This document shows positions 40,201 through 50,008 of a DNA stretch of 64,000 nucleotides, piece after piece (position 1 is the first letter of the stretch; the number at the start of each line of letters is the position of its first letter). The notes beneath the pieces are model-generated. The model was not told the DNA's origin. It ran no database searches and was given only the letters and a program-made list of their open reading frames with translations. A program made the translations under genes and the position numbers. The DNA is from Saprospiraceae bacterium (GTDB lineage Bacteria; Bacteroidota; Bacteroidia; Chitinophagales; Saprospiraceae): NCBI GenBank assembly GCA_016714785.1, contig JADKCC010000010.1:186001-250000 (forward strand), in the 5' to 3' direction.

Positions 40201-43131
40201 TATTGTGCTCCTGATACTATTGAAACAGAAGATTACTCCTGCAATAATAGGATAGTATTAGGGTGTGGCAACCAATATGATATTTCAAACACGCTTTCTT
40301 TTGCTTCTACATTCAATAATTGTACCATGAGTGCTAATGGCCCGTGGTTTGAAGTCGTAGGTAATGGAAGTTATATTCAATTAAAAGTAAGCGGTGATCC
40401 AAATTACTTTAGTTCTACATCCATCATTGTAGGCGAGGGAAATAATTGTGATGATGTCCAATGTACTTGTATCCTAGCATTAAATCAACTTGGTATAGTA
40501 GGTTTCCAATCAGAAGTAGGTAAAAAATATTTTATTAAAATATCACACAATTATTTGATAGGTTTGGCCTTAAAAAGCATTCAATTAACATGTTTTGATG
40601 ATAGGAACAATCATACATGTTCAGACGCACTTCCGGTTATTTGTGGTCAAAATGTCAATGATGTAATTTCAGATTTCACACCATTAGATACCATAAATGT
40701 TTGCCAAACAACCAATAAAGGTAATTATTATATTTTACAAGGGACAGGAGATAATATCACTTTTAAATTTAGTAACATTTCCACAGGTCAATTAAATTAT
40801 GAAATCATCGAAAATTCTTGTTTAGATGGTAGGTGCCTATTTACAGGTGCTGTTGAAGCTAATTTTTATAGTAGAAACCAATTTACCATAGACACAAAAT
40901 CCAATACAACCTACATCATTAAATTGCATTCGCCAGTAGATTGTGCTTATGAGTTCTCAACTTTCTGTTTTGAGACGCATGAAAATATATCATGCCAGTC
41001 AGCAGATGTATTTCAATGTGGTAAGGATTATAATCTCAATTTACAATCTCCACTTGGTCTAAACTTTGGTTCAATTTGTGGTAGTACCGCAGGGCAAATA
41101 GAGCATTGGTTTCAATTACCAAAAAACAAAAAATGGTTTGAATTTAATTTTGATTCCACTCAGCAAAATGAGAATATCGGCATAGCTTATCTAAAAGGTA
41201 CTTGCAATGGTTTACAATGTATTCAAAGTTGGGATTACACATCGAATCCAATTGCTGTTTATGGCAGTAATGATGATGATTATTATGTGAGAATTACGAG
41301 AAGTTATAATGGTCAAAACGTAGATAATATAAAGTTTAATTTGCAATGTATCGAAGGCAAGTCCAATGACTTTTGTGTAAATGCAACATTAATACATTGT
41401 GGCTTTCAGGATACTGTTTCCACTTATTTAAGTTCGTTTTCTCAGATTAATGAAAATTGTTCGACGTACGGCAATCCTGATATTTGGTATAAATTGATAG
41501 GTAATGATTCCATTTTTCTATTCGATATCAAAAATATCAATAATAGTGGGTTAATTACAGTTTACAATACAACAGACTGTACCAAATTGGCATGTGATGC
41601 ACCACAATCGGGCTTATACCAAACCGAAAATCAAATTGCAATTCCTACTTCTAAGGATACTGTTTATTATATACGATTACAAAACTCTGCATCCAATGAT
41701 GTATATAAATTTGAAATGAATGTCAGTTGTTTGCCAAGACTTGAAAATGATGTTTGTAACGGTGCTATCGAAATAGATCTGACATCAGATACAATTATTG
41801 CTAATATTTTACTTGCAGGTAGCGATCTACCTGAATTAAATTATTGCAATCAAAATTTTGTATATCCTATTACCAATGGATTATGGTACACATTTGAAGG
41901 AACAGGGGAAGTGACCACGATTTCAAAAACAGATCAATCCAATCCTTTTAGGTATCTTATATTTGAAGGTAATTGTGATCAGTGGCAGTGCATCGAAAAT
42001 GATGTACTTTATTATAATACAAAAGATATCTTTACAGAATTGGGCAAATCCTACAAAATGGTAGTTTATTCTTCTGATAATTATACCAAAGCTGTTTCTT
42101 TTCAATTCAATAAAAAAATATTGGCAAAAAACTGGGAATGTGTAAATGCTGATACAATTGGATGTGGCACAGAAATCATTATGAACAAATCGAAACTTTT
42201 ATACTCAAATGAAGTCCGTTGTAATACATTCGGTGGACACTCATCATGGTACACGATCGAAAGCGATTCTTCACTTTTACTAAAACTAAATTCGATTAAT
42301 GTGTACAATCAGTTAGTTTGGCTGGTTTATGACTCATGTATGGATGTGTGCAAAACTCGTTTTGACTTGCCGTACTCTGGAGGCTCTACTCAAATACTTG
42401 TTCCAAAAGGACGAAAATACTTAATAGAAAGCCGATCAGATTTACAAAATAGTGAACCATTTTTTTATAATATCTCCTGTTTAGACAATGCTTATAAACA
42501 TACGAGTTTCGAAACTGCGCTCGACCTAAAATGTGGAAAACAAATTGTAAATCCATCGAGAACAGGATACCCTTTAGCTCATGAAATAGAGTCATTCCAA
42601 ATACCACTTCTGTTTTATAAGTTCAATAGTAAAAATGATACTACGATTCGTTATGTACCTTACGGTAATATTCCTCACCGAGCATTGGTTTACAATACAG
42701 AAACAAAACAAACTTTCGATATATCCTTTTTTAGTCAATTTGAAATTAAGAAAAATATAGGTTATTATCTGTTAATCGATTGCTCAGGAAGTGGATTTAT
42801 TGACAGCAATTTTGAGTTCGAAATGTTAGGACTTTGTGGTACAGTATCTACATCTGATTTAAGGTTAAATACAGAATTGAAAGTAAATCCTAATCCTTTT
42901 AGCCAATTTTTTGAATTACAATTGTCAAAACCTATTGAAATGAATAGTGAAATTGAAATTTTGGATATGGTAGGAAACATAATCAAAAAAGTAGATTTAT
43001 CAGATCAGGTTGGAAATTTTAACATTGTGATATCGGATCTTGAAAATATAGTAGATGGCATGTACTACGCCAAGTATAACAGTCATTCAGTTAGTAAATC
43101 GGTTAAAATTATTAAGATGAGTGGAGACTAA
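37241..43131 (+). CDS. Giant secreted PPC-like repeat protein with T9SS tail, one frameshift
   Basis: Begins MRSIFLSIVILLISFQAFSQ (signal peptide) at 37241. A single added A in the tract 37413-37417 joins KPQNDECSKAVYAKLDTLYQ with the main frame (VLRGVWYEINGNDSILMVKV), giving about 1963 residues. The body is about 14-15 repeats of some 130 residues, each opening C-x2-A-x4-L/I-x-C-G (CEGAKSLSCGK; CEDAVKLECGK; CQTAKNVVCGT; CSDALPVICGQ; CQSADVFQCGK; CVNADTIGCGT), containing a W-Y/F-x-(I/L/F) strand (LWYKL; SWFRVDGDGG; SWYKLESS) and ending in a Tyr-rich strand and Cys. This resembles pre-peptidase C-terminal-like beta-sandwich modules. The C-terminus (KVNPNPFSQFFELQLS to SKSVKIIKM) is a T9SS sorting domain. 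Probably a long surface adhesin. Confidence 0.82.
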
Positions 43132-43278
43132 ACCGGAGCAAAACACCGATTGAATGCAAAAATGTCATTTAAAGATGTGCAGATTCTTTAAGAATATGCT
43201 ACTCTATTGACTCACACTGCATCAAAAATACGTGCTCTTTTTATTAAAAACAATGCTGTAGCAATTTCAATAGGATTA

Positions 43279-43546
43279 TCATAGTTTTATTTCCTTCTTA
43301 TCTCCAATAATCAATAACCACAGACAAGTCCCTATCTCTCCCAATGATGCAGGCATCGCTAATTGAAGCTCTCATTACGAATCTCATTCTAGATATTTAG
43401 GTATCACTTATATTTTGATATGTCAATACAGGGTTTTGCCAATCAATGAGCAAATTGGGAATTTACATGAGACTGAAAATCCCTGAGATTACGATGGTCA
43501 GATAACAAATTCCCGCAAGATGTGCCCATTTTTTACGAAGATCCAT
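43279..43546 (-). pseudogene. DUF4386 membrane protein with internal deletion
   Basis: The minus strand begins MDLRKKWAHLAGICYLTIVI with GIFSLM, the usual N-terminus of DUF4386 proteins, then a stop and IPNLLIDWQNPVLTYQN. After about 60 codons it jumps, in another frame, to MPASLGEIGTCLWLLIIGDK, the usual C-terminus of the family. The central 130 or so residues are missing. It is therefore a deleted and nonsense-bearing relic, adjacent to the DUF6326 relic. Confidence 0.65.
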
Positions 43547-43556
43547 GAATGAAAAT

Positions 43557-43970
43557 TTAAGCGTTAGAAATTTGCCAAAGAAATGCTTTTCGAGCAATAA
43601 GAGCTGCCAATAGTATTTCAATCAATGCAAACATCAAATAGAATTTGTACTATCCTAAATCCAATGAAGTCAGGATGAGTGATAATAAAAGTGCAAAAAA
43701 CACACCTAAACCTATATTTAATAATCTATTTATTTTTGGTGGAAGTGATATCGAGAGATATATCATCAAGGACGGAATAACTAGTAGCACTGAAGCTGCA
43801 AATAATTTCCACGGATCGTTCAGCATGCTGGTGCCATTGATAATACCCGATATTTTATCTGGTGTATAAAGGTCAAAATAATCACAATAGATGTAACAAA
43901 ACATCAGAGATGTCCACATAAAAGCCAATTGGATTCTAATGTCGATCTTATTGTCTTGCTTACTCATCAT
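43557..43970 (-). pseudogene. DUF6326 membrane protein with in-frame stop
   Basis: 106 residues read MMSKQDNKIDIRIQLAFMWT then FDLYTPDKISGIINGTS and LLVIPSLMIYLSISLPPKIN, the DUF6326 pattern of a four-segment membrane protein of unknown role. An in-frame TAG at 43650-43652 interrupts it, and the same frame continues YKFYLMFALIEILLAALIAR to TAA at 43557, completing the usual length of about 137. It may be a nonsense mutation or a base error. The 10-bp gap to the DUF4386 relic suggests the two formed an operon. Confidence 0.65.
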
Positions 43971-44104
43971 ATTTTTATATTATTACTAACTTATGAATAT
44001 GACTACAATTATGGCTATATGGTTGTAAAGTGATCCTTTTTTATTCAAGTAATTAGGTTCACTTTAGAATGTGACAAAGTACCATTAATGAAACTTTCAA
44101 ATAT

Positions 44105-44161
44105 TCACATCATCATGTGACAAGTCAAATTTTAAGGTTTTGCATTATGCCCATACCTTTG
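44105..44161 (+). promoter_or_regulatory. T9SS-protein promoter with regulon palindrome
   Basis: TCACATCATCATGTGACA (palindrome 44105-44120), exactly 33 nt, then TACCTTTG at 44154-44161. The ATG of the gene lies 31 nt further, at 44193. Confidence 0.7.
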
Positions 44162-44192
44162 AGTTATTATTAAACCTTAAAAAATCTTTAAA

Positions 44193-45416
44193 ATGAAAAC
44201 TTTTTATTTTTTAATTATTTTTATTGTTTGTCATTGTGTCTCTATGCAAGCACAGTCAATAGCATGTAAGTCTGATATTCATTTATCTATCTCTGAAGAC
44301 GGTACAGGATATATCACACCAGATGCAATATTGTATTCAGAAATGAATTCAACCTCCATATACACTTTGAGTCGATCTCATTTCAATTGCGCCGATGTCA
44401 ATAATACTTATAGGGTGATAGTCTCAGAATATGATGGAAGCACTTACATTAACTCTTGTTGGAGTATGATTACAGTAGAAAATCATTTTGACGGACCACT
44501 TCCTTGTTCACCAGTTCGTGCATTGTGTAGAGATGTCACTTTGCCTTTGCGAAGTGATGGAGAATTGGCTATTACTCCAGAAATACTTGCTGGTGGCAAT
44601 GTAAATCCAGCTTTCAATTATGCAGTTACACCTTCTCATTTCGACTGTTCAAATTTGGGCGTCAATACAGTTGCAGTAACTGCTACAAGCACCAACAATG
44701 TTTCGCACACATGCACATCAAATATAACCATCACCAATCCGTATGCTTTATTTTCTCCATGTTATAGATTATACGTCAATTTATTTAGGTTTCTTCCAAA
44801 CAACATATTCATAAATCATGTCCGACCTGGAACACCAGTGCCATTTGAATTAGAAATAGCTAAGTCCAAGGAAATTAAGAAGCAAATTAATGGAGAATTA
44901 GTCATGGTACTTTCTAAAGATGAAGAAATAAGTAAAGATGATAAGGTACTTTATACGAGTGCGATCAAATTTAATAACAAGGATCTTACTTTACGAATAA
45001 ATAATAAATTCTTAATCCCATCAAACGTGGATATGGGAGACTACTATTTTATTATGGATATATTGTCCACAGACAAAAAAGAGAACCTTGGATTTAAACG
45101 AATTATCAATCCTTTGACCATAAGTAAATCTATCAATACCACGGACAATAGAACAGCATCTTTTATTACTGATGATACCGGTTTAAATATTTTCCCTAAC
45201 CCAGTGTATGATGTTTTGAATATTATCTCTGAAATGCAGAATGAACAGCAATTTGAAATATTTGACACATTCGGTAAGTTGTGGCTTAATAATAATATCA
45301 CAGGAAGCCATACACAAGTTGATATAGAAAGCTTACCTGCTGGAATGTATTTTTTAAAATTGGATACAGATGGTAAAACAAAGAAATCATTCAAGTTTAT
45401 CAAGATCAATAAGTAA
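44193..45416 (+). CDS. Secreted two-module protein with T9SS tail
   Basis: 407 residues with a signal peptide (1-21, cleavage near MQAQ). Two short related modules follow (SIACKSDIHLSISEDGTGYI with SHFNCADVNNTYRVIVSEYD; PVRALCRDVTLPLRSDGELA with SHFDCSNLGVNTVAVTATST), each an HYR/Ig-like beta-sandwich with a Phe-x-Cys motif seen in Saprospiraceae surface proteins. A middle domain (about 195-320) is unrecognised. The C-terminus (LNIFPNPVYDVLNIISEMQN to SFKFIKINK) is a type A T9SS sorting domain. It has its own regulon-type promoter and a hairpin terminator. Confidence 0.82.
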   Translation: MKTFYFLIIFIVCHCVSMQAQSIACKSDIHLSISEDGTGYITPDAILYSEMNSTSIYTLSRSHFNCADVNNTYRVIVSEYDGSTYINSCWSMITVENHFDGPLPCSPVRALCRDVTLPLRSDGELAITPEILAGGNVNPAFNYAVTPSHFDCSNLGVNTVAVTATSTNNVSHTCTSNITITNPYALFSPCYRLYVNLFRFLPNNIFINHVRPGTPVPFELEIAKSKEIKKQINGELVMVLSKDEEISKDDKVLYTSAIKFNNKDLTLRINNKFLIPSNVDMGDYYFIMDILSTDKKENLGFKRIINPLTISKSINTTDNRTASFITDDTGLNIFPNPVYDVLNIISEMQNEQQFEIFDTFGKLWLNNNITGSHTQVDIESLPAGMYFLKLDTDGKTKKSFKFIKINK

Positions 45417-45423
45417 TAAAGGT

Positions 45424-45491
45424 GAAATAGATTGTAACAATTCAGTTCTTATGCCAACAAGTATAAGACCTGAATAGTTACAATCTATTTC
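45424..45491 (+). terminator. Long hairpin terminator
   Basis: The arms GAAATAGATTGTAAC and GTTACAATCTATTTC pair perfectly over 15 bp, with a second nested stem (AATTCAG...CTGAAT, TTCTTAT...ATAAGA) inside. It ends 7 nt before the next palindrome. It probably separates the two T9SS genes, although no T-run follows. Confidence 0.55.
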
Positions 45492-45498
45492 ATATCAC

Positions 45499-45553
45499 TC
45501 ACATCATAATGTTACAACAAATATCATACGATAGAAAAAATGTTGTATTTTTG
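45499..45553 (+). promoter_or_regulatory. Promoter of the SBBP/Ig gene with variant regulon palindrome
   Basis: TCACATCATAATGTTACA (45499-45516), differing from the shared sequence at two positions, is 31 nt upstream of TATTTTTG at 45546-45553. The gene starts 13-19 nt later. Confidence 0.6.
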
Positions 45554-45565
45554 ACTTTAAAAATA

Positions 45566-48500
45566 ATGGGTATGCTGCAGTATCTACAAATATTTTGTTT
45601 AATAGCCTTTTCTTCGGTTGCTTTCACCCAAATCTCCAATCGTCAATGGTCCACTTATCATGGTGGTAATAGCGATGATAATTTTAGAGATATGGCCATT
45701 GATGCAGCGGGCAATGTATTTGTAATCGGTAGCACACTTAGTCCCAATGCTATAGCTACTACTGGTAGTTATCAACCGAATTTAGCAGGTGCTAGTGATG
45801 TTTTTGTAGCAAAGTATGATAAGGATGGCAATAAAATTTGGTCCACCTATTTTGGTGGATCTGAAGATGATTTTGGTCAAAGTATTGACTTAGATGCGGT
45901 GGGTAATGTTTTTATCACAGGATTGACTTTTTCAACCACCGGCATAGCTACAAGTGGAACTCATCAAAGCAATAACAATGGGAATGGAGATACTTTCATT
46001 GCTAAATTCTCTAACAATGGGATGAGAATATGGGGTAGTTACCTAGGTGGTGAAAAATTTGATTATTCCAATGATATTGAATTAGATATAGCAGGAAATC
46101 CGATCATCTTAGGTTGGACCAATTCTGTAACAAATATAAGTACTACAGGTGCTTTTAGCACAACGTATAATGGTCAGAATGATGTGCTATTAGCAAAATT
46201 CAATACCAATGGCCAGTTATTATGGTCCACCTATTTTGGCGATGTTGGTTTCGACACCGGACTGCAAGTCGAAAGCGATGGCTTAAGTAATATAGTCATT
46301 TCAGGATGGACTTCATCTACAGTAAATATAGTAACTCCTGGAGCCATTCAATCCACTTATGGAGGCAATACAGCTGATGTTTTCTTAGCAGTATTTAGTG
46401 GTAATGGAAATCGTCTATGGTCCACTTATTATGGTGGTAGTGGCAATGATTATGGCGATGCACTTTATGTCAATAGCATGGGCGATATCTACCTGTCAGG
46501 TTCTACCAGTTCGCCCAACAATATTGCAACACCTAGCGCTTTGCAATCAAATCTAGCTGTGGGATATGATGCTTTTTTGACAAAATTTGCAATCGATGGC
46601 ACTCGAAATTGGGCTACTTATTTTGGTGGAAACGGAGATGACACAGCATACAGATTACGAGAATCAAGTAATGGAGGGATTTTTATGGTAGGACATACCA
46701 CATCTTCTAATGTCATGGCTACTACTGGCGCTTTTCAACAGGTAAAATCTGGTGGACAAGATGTTTTTATTGCTCGGTTTGAAAAAAATGGAACTCGAGC
46801 TTGGTCCACCTATTATGGCGGTGCTTCCAATGATTTTGGATTGGGTCTAGTGCTTGATGTGAATAATGACATTTACATCAATGGCACAACAGAAGGGAGT
46901 ACAAATTTATCTACCCTAGCTGCTCCACAAATCAATTATGGTGGTGGAACCAAAGATGGTTTTGTATCCAAATTTTCACCTTGTGTAGCACCCATATTAA
47001 ATTTCACGAACTCAGGATATACTTGTAGTCCAGTAAACTATGTTTTTGAATTCGAACTAATTGGGCAGCCGCCGTTTTCCATTTTTTATAGCATAGATGG
47101 TATAGCTCAGCCACCTTGGACTACCAATAACACTAATTTTTTTCCTACTGTCAATGCCAGTCAATGGAACAAAACAATACAGATTGACTCAGTCAAAAAC
47201 AATAATTGTAAAGGCACCATTAACAGTGCTTTTGGGTTTGTGCAGGTTAGAGATTCTATCCGTGCTACCGAACCAATCATAACATGTGATCAAGCAACGA
47301 GTACCTATACGGTTATGGTTGACTTATCGGGTGGAGCTTTTGGTGGTTTTGCATCAATAGGTACCACTGGTGGATCTATTAATAGTACTACTGATCGATT
47401 TGTAAGTTTTCCTATACCTTTTGCCCAACCTTATCATGTCCAATTTACAGAAGCAGGGACTTTTTCTGATTGCGATACTCTTTCTTTCAAAGGCATTTCA
47501 GGATGTTCAAATCCATGCCCACCTTTTATCCCCATTATTACCTCCAATAGCCCTGTTTGTTCGGGTTCTTCCCTGTTCATCATGGCAGAAAGTAATCTTA
47601 ATTATGAGTGGCAAGGGCCCAATGGATTTGCATTTAATGGCCAAAATATAACAATTAATAATGTTACGCCTATGAATGCGGGAACTTATACAGTCACTGC
47701 CACAGATTCAAATGGCTGTACATCAATATCTTCCCTGATAGTTGTTATAAATCTACCATCATCCGGCAGTATTTCTTCCAATAGTCCTGTGTGTTTCGGA
47801 AATTCCATTGAGCTTGCAGTGACGGGAGGTACACAATATAATTGGACAGGACCCAATAATTTTACATCAACAGATGACAATCCAATCATTCCAAATGCTA
47901 GCAATATAAATGCTGGTGATTACATCGTGACCGTGTCAGATGTTCAAGGCTGTACACGGGTTGTTTCAGTTACAGTCAATGTGACCAACCAGATTATAGT
48001 TCAATCGAATTCCAACAGCCCATTGTGTACAGGAGCAACACTTAATCTCACCGCTTCTGGAGGTGTATCTTATGCTTGGTCAGGCCCGAATGGATTTACC
48101 AATAATATCCAAAACCCAACCATAAATAATGCAACCATCCTAAATGCAGGCACTTATATTGTCACTGTAACAGCAGCAAATAACTGTACTGCAACATCAT
48201 CTGTTCAAGTAATCATAAATGATCTTTCTAATGTCATGATTACAACCAATTCGAATGTATGCTTAGGCAACACGATCAATTTGATGGCATCTAACGGAAT
48301 AGCTTACCAATGGTCGGGGCCTAATGGCTTTACTAATATGACACAGAATCCTGTGATCAATAATGCCACACTTCTAAATAGTGGTTTGTATAGTGTCACT
48401 GTTACAGCGGCAGGTGGTTGTACAGGAATGGCCAATATGAATGTGGTGGTAAATTCACTGCCTTTGGTAAACAGTACATCCAACGGTCCATTATGTGAAG

Positions 48501-49867
48501 GTAATATTATCAACTTGTCAGTGAATGGTGGTGTAGCATTTAATTGGTCTGGACCAAATGGATTTACCAATAATGTACAAAATCCTACAATAAATAATGC
48601 ATCTTCTTTAAATGCAGGTGTATATACGGTCACTGTGACCGATACAAATGGATGTTCCGCATCTACAAGTACTAACGTTGTCGTCAATCCAAAACCTACT
48701 GCTATTTTATCTTCCAATAGCCCTGTTTGTAATGGAGGAGACATTTCATTCCAATTGTCAGGGGGTATGAGTTACAACTGGCAAGGACCCAATGGTTTTG
48801 TATCCATGGTACAAAATCCTGTCGTCACAAATGCAAGTGCAGTCAATAGTGGTACATATACCGTGGAAGTTACTAATCAAAATGGTTGTATATCTAACGC
48901 ATCTACACCAGTAATTGTAACTGGTCAGTTGAGTGTAGATCTCACATCCAATAGCCCAATTTGTGAAAACGACACGCTGCGTCTGATGGCTAATGCTGGC
49001 CTTACTTTTGTGTGGAATGGACCCAATGGATTTACAGCAACAGTCCAAAACCCAACCATACCTTCGGCCAATCTAAGTGCTACGGGTAATTATATTCTAA
49101 CAGTAAGTGATGTTTCTGGATGTACTGGTACTAGACAAATAAATGTAGTAATAACCCAAAATCCTGTAGCTATCATAACAGGAGATCAAAATATTTGCCA
49201 AGGTGAGCCATTGATTCTTAACACGCCTTCACTTGGTATTTTGAATTGGAGTACCAACGAAGTAGGGACATCTATTACGGTGGCACCTTCTTTGAATACC
49301 ACATATACTTTAATCGCAGACTTAAGTGGATGTAAGGATACTACTTCTTTCGATGTCATAGTTTCCCCAAAACCCAACATAACAATCAATGTAAATAATC
49401 CTATCATAACATTAGGTCAGTCAATACAATTAATGGCATCTGGTGGATTAGATTATATTTGGACTCCAAGTATTGGATTATCTTGTGCAGACTGTCCCGA
49501 TCCTATAGCAACACCATCGGCAACTACAACTTACTGTGTAATGTTATCGCTAGATGGTTGTCTTGCAGATACATGTGTCAATATTACGGTAAGGGATAAT
49601 TGTCAGTTGATATTTCCTAATATATTTTCTCCTAATGGCGATGGAATTAATGATATCTGGTGTAGTAAAGCACAAGACTGTATTGGCGTACAAAGTTTAG
49701 CAATTTATGACCGTTGGGGAAATTTATTGCACAACCAAACAGGCACTGAAGTATGTTGGGATGGTGGTACAAATTTCCAAAATAATGTATATACTTATCT
49801 CTTAAATATAGTAAAATCCGATGGGAAAACAGTAAATCTTACAGGTACGATTACGTTGGTAAGATAG
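45566..49867 (+). CDS. Giant secreted SBBP-repeat and Ig-like protein, gliding-motility C-terminal domain
   Basis: The frame opens at 45509 but the promoter lies inside that part, so the start is the ATG at 45566 or 45572 (MLQYLQIFCLIAFSSVAF, signal peptide). About 1430 residues. Seven SBBP-type propeller repeats (WSTYHGGNSDDNFRDMAID; WSTYFGGSEDDFG; WSTYYGGSGNDYGD) span about 30-470. After a Cys-rich linker come seven Ig-like repeats of about 80 residues (SNSPVCSGSSLFI; YEWQGPNGFAFNGQNITINN; NAGTYTVTATDSNGC). The end (IFPNIFSPNGDGINDIWC; LAIYDRWGNLLHNQTG) is the gliding-motility-associated C-terminal (CHU_C-type) T9SS domain. A large exported adhesin is likely. Confidence 0.9.
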   Translation: MGMLQYLQIFCLIAFSSVAFTQISNRQWSTYHGGNSDDNFRDMAIDAAGNVFVIGSTLSPNAIATTGSYQPNLAGASDVFVAKYDKDGNKIWSTYFGGSEDDFGQSIDLDAVGNVFITGLTFSTTGIATSGTHQSNNNGNGDTFIAKFSNNGMRIWGSYLGGEKFDYSNDIELDIAGNPIILGWTNSVTNISTTGAFSTTYNGQNDVLLAKFNTNGQLLWSTYFGDVGFDTGLQVESDGLSNIVISGWTSSTVNIVTPGAIQSTYGGNTADVFLAVFSGNGNRLWSTYYGGSGNDYGDALYVNSMGDIYLSGSTSSPNNIATPSALQSNLAVGYDAFLTKFAIDGTRNWATYFGGNGDDTAYRLRESSNGGIFMVGHTTSSNVMATTGAFQQVKSGGQDVFIARFEKNGTRAWSTYYGGASNDFGLGLVLDVNNDIYINGTTEGSTNLSTLAAPQINYGGGTKDGFVSKFSPCVAPILNFTNSGYTCSPVNYVFEFELIGQPPFSIFYSIDGIAQPPWTTNNTNFFPTVNASQWNKTIQIDSVKNNNCKGTINSAFGFVQVRDSIRATEPIITCDQATSTYTVMVDLSGGAFGGFASIGTTGGSINSTTDRFVSFPIPFAQPYHVQFTEAGTFSDCDTLSFKGISGCSNPCPPFIPIITSNSPVCSGSSLFIMAESNLNYEWQGPNGFAFNGQNITINNVTPMNAGTYTVTATDSNGCTSISSLIVVINLPSSGSISSNSPVCFGNSIELAVTGGTQYNWTGPNNFTSTDDNPIIPNASNINAGDYIVTVSDVQGCTRVVSVTVNVTNQIIVQSNSNSPLCTGATLNLTASGGVSYAWSGPNGFTNNIQNPTINNATILNAGTYIVTVTAANNCTATSSVQVIINDLSNVMITTNSNVCLGNTINLMASNGIAYQWSGPNGFTNMTQNPVINNATLLNSGLYSVTVTAAGGCTGMANMNVVVNSLPLVNSTSNGPLCEGNIINLSVNGGVAFNWSGPNGFTNNVQNPTINNASSLNAGVYTVTVTDTNGCSASTSTNVVVNPKPTAILSSNSPVCNGGDISFQLSGGMSYNWQGPNGFVSMVQNPVVTNASAVNSGTYTVEVTNQNGCISNASTPVIVTGQLSVDLTSNSPICENDTLRLMANAGLTFVWNGPNGFTATVQNPTIPSANLSATGNYILTVSDVSGCTGTRQINVVITQNPVAIITGDQNICQGEPLILNTPSLGILNWSTNEVGTSITVAPSLNTTYTLIADLSGCKDTTSFDVIVSPKPNITINVNNPIITLGQSIQLMASGGLDYIWTPSIGLSCADCPDPIATPSATTTYCVMLSLDGCLADTCVNITVRDNCQLIFPNIFSPNGDGINDIWCSKAQDCIGVQSLAIYDRWGNLLHNQTGTEVCWDGGTNFQNNVYTYLLNIVKSDGKTVNLTGTITLVR

Positions 49868-49879
49868 TTATAGCCCATT

Positions 49880-49950
49880 TCTCCATCTCAACCTTAATCT
49901 CAACATCTACCTTAATCTTCATCTGAACCTTAATCTTAACTTAGGATTGG
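49880..49950. repeat. Short degenerate tandem repeat, CTCAACCTTAAT type
   Basis: Four to five units of 12-18 bp (CTCAACCTTAAT, CTCAACATCTACCTTAAT, CTTCATCTGAACCTTAAT, CTTAACTT) directly after the stop of the giant gene. Non-coding. Confidence 0.55.
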
Positions 49951-50008
49951 GTTAACGGTTACTTAATACTACGAAGTGATCTTTGTGCGATATTTATATG
50001 ATGAGATA

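Noticed and set aside
26763..44120. The palindromes as CRP/FNR sites
   Set aside because: The half-sites are TCACAT...ATGTGA, the reverse order of TGTGA-N6-TCACA, and no CRP-family gene is in the window.
45509..45565. Earlier start of the SBBP/Ig protein
   Set aside because: The frame would begin inside the variant palindrome and run through the TATTTTTG promoter; the signal peptide begins only at 45572.
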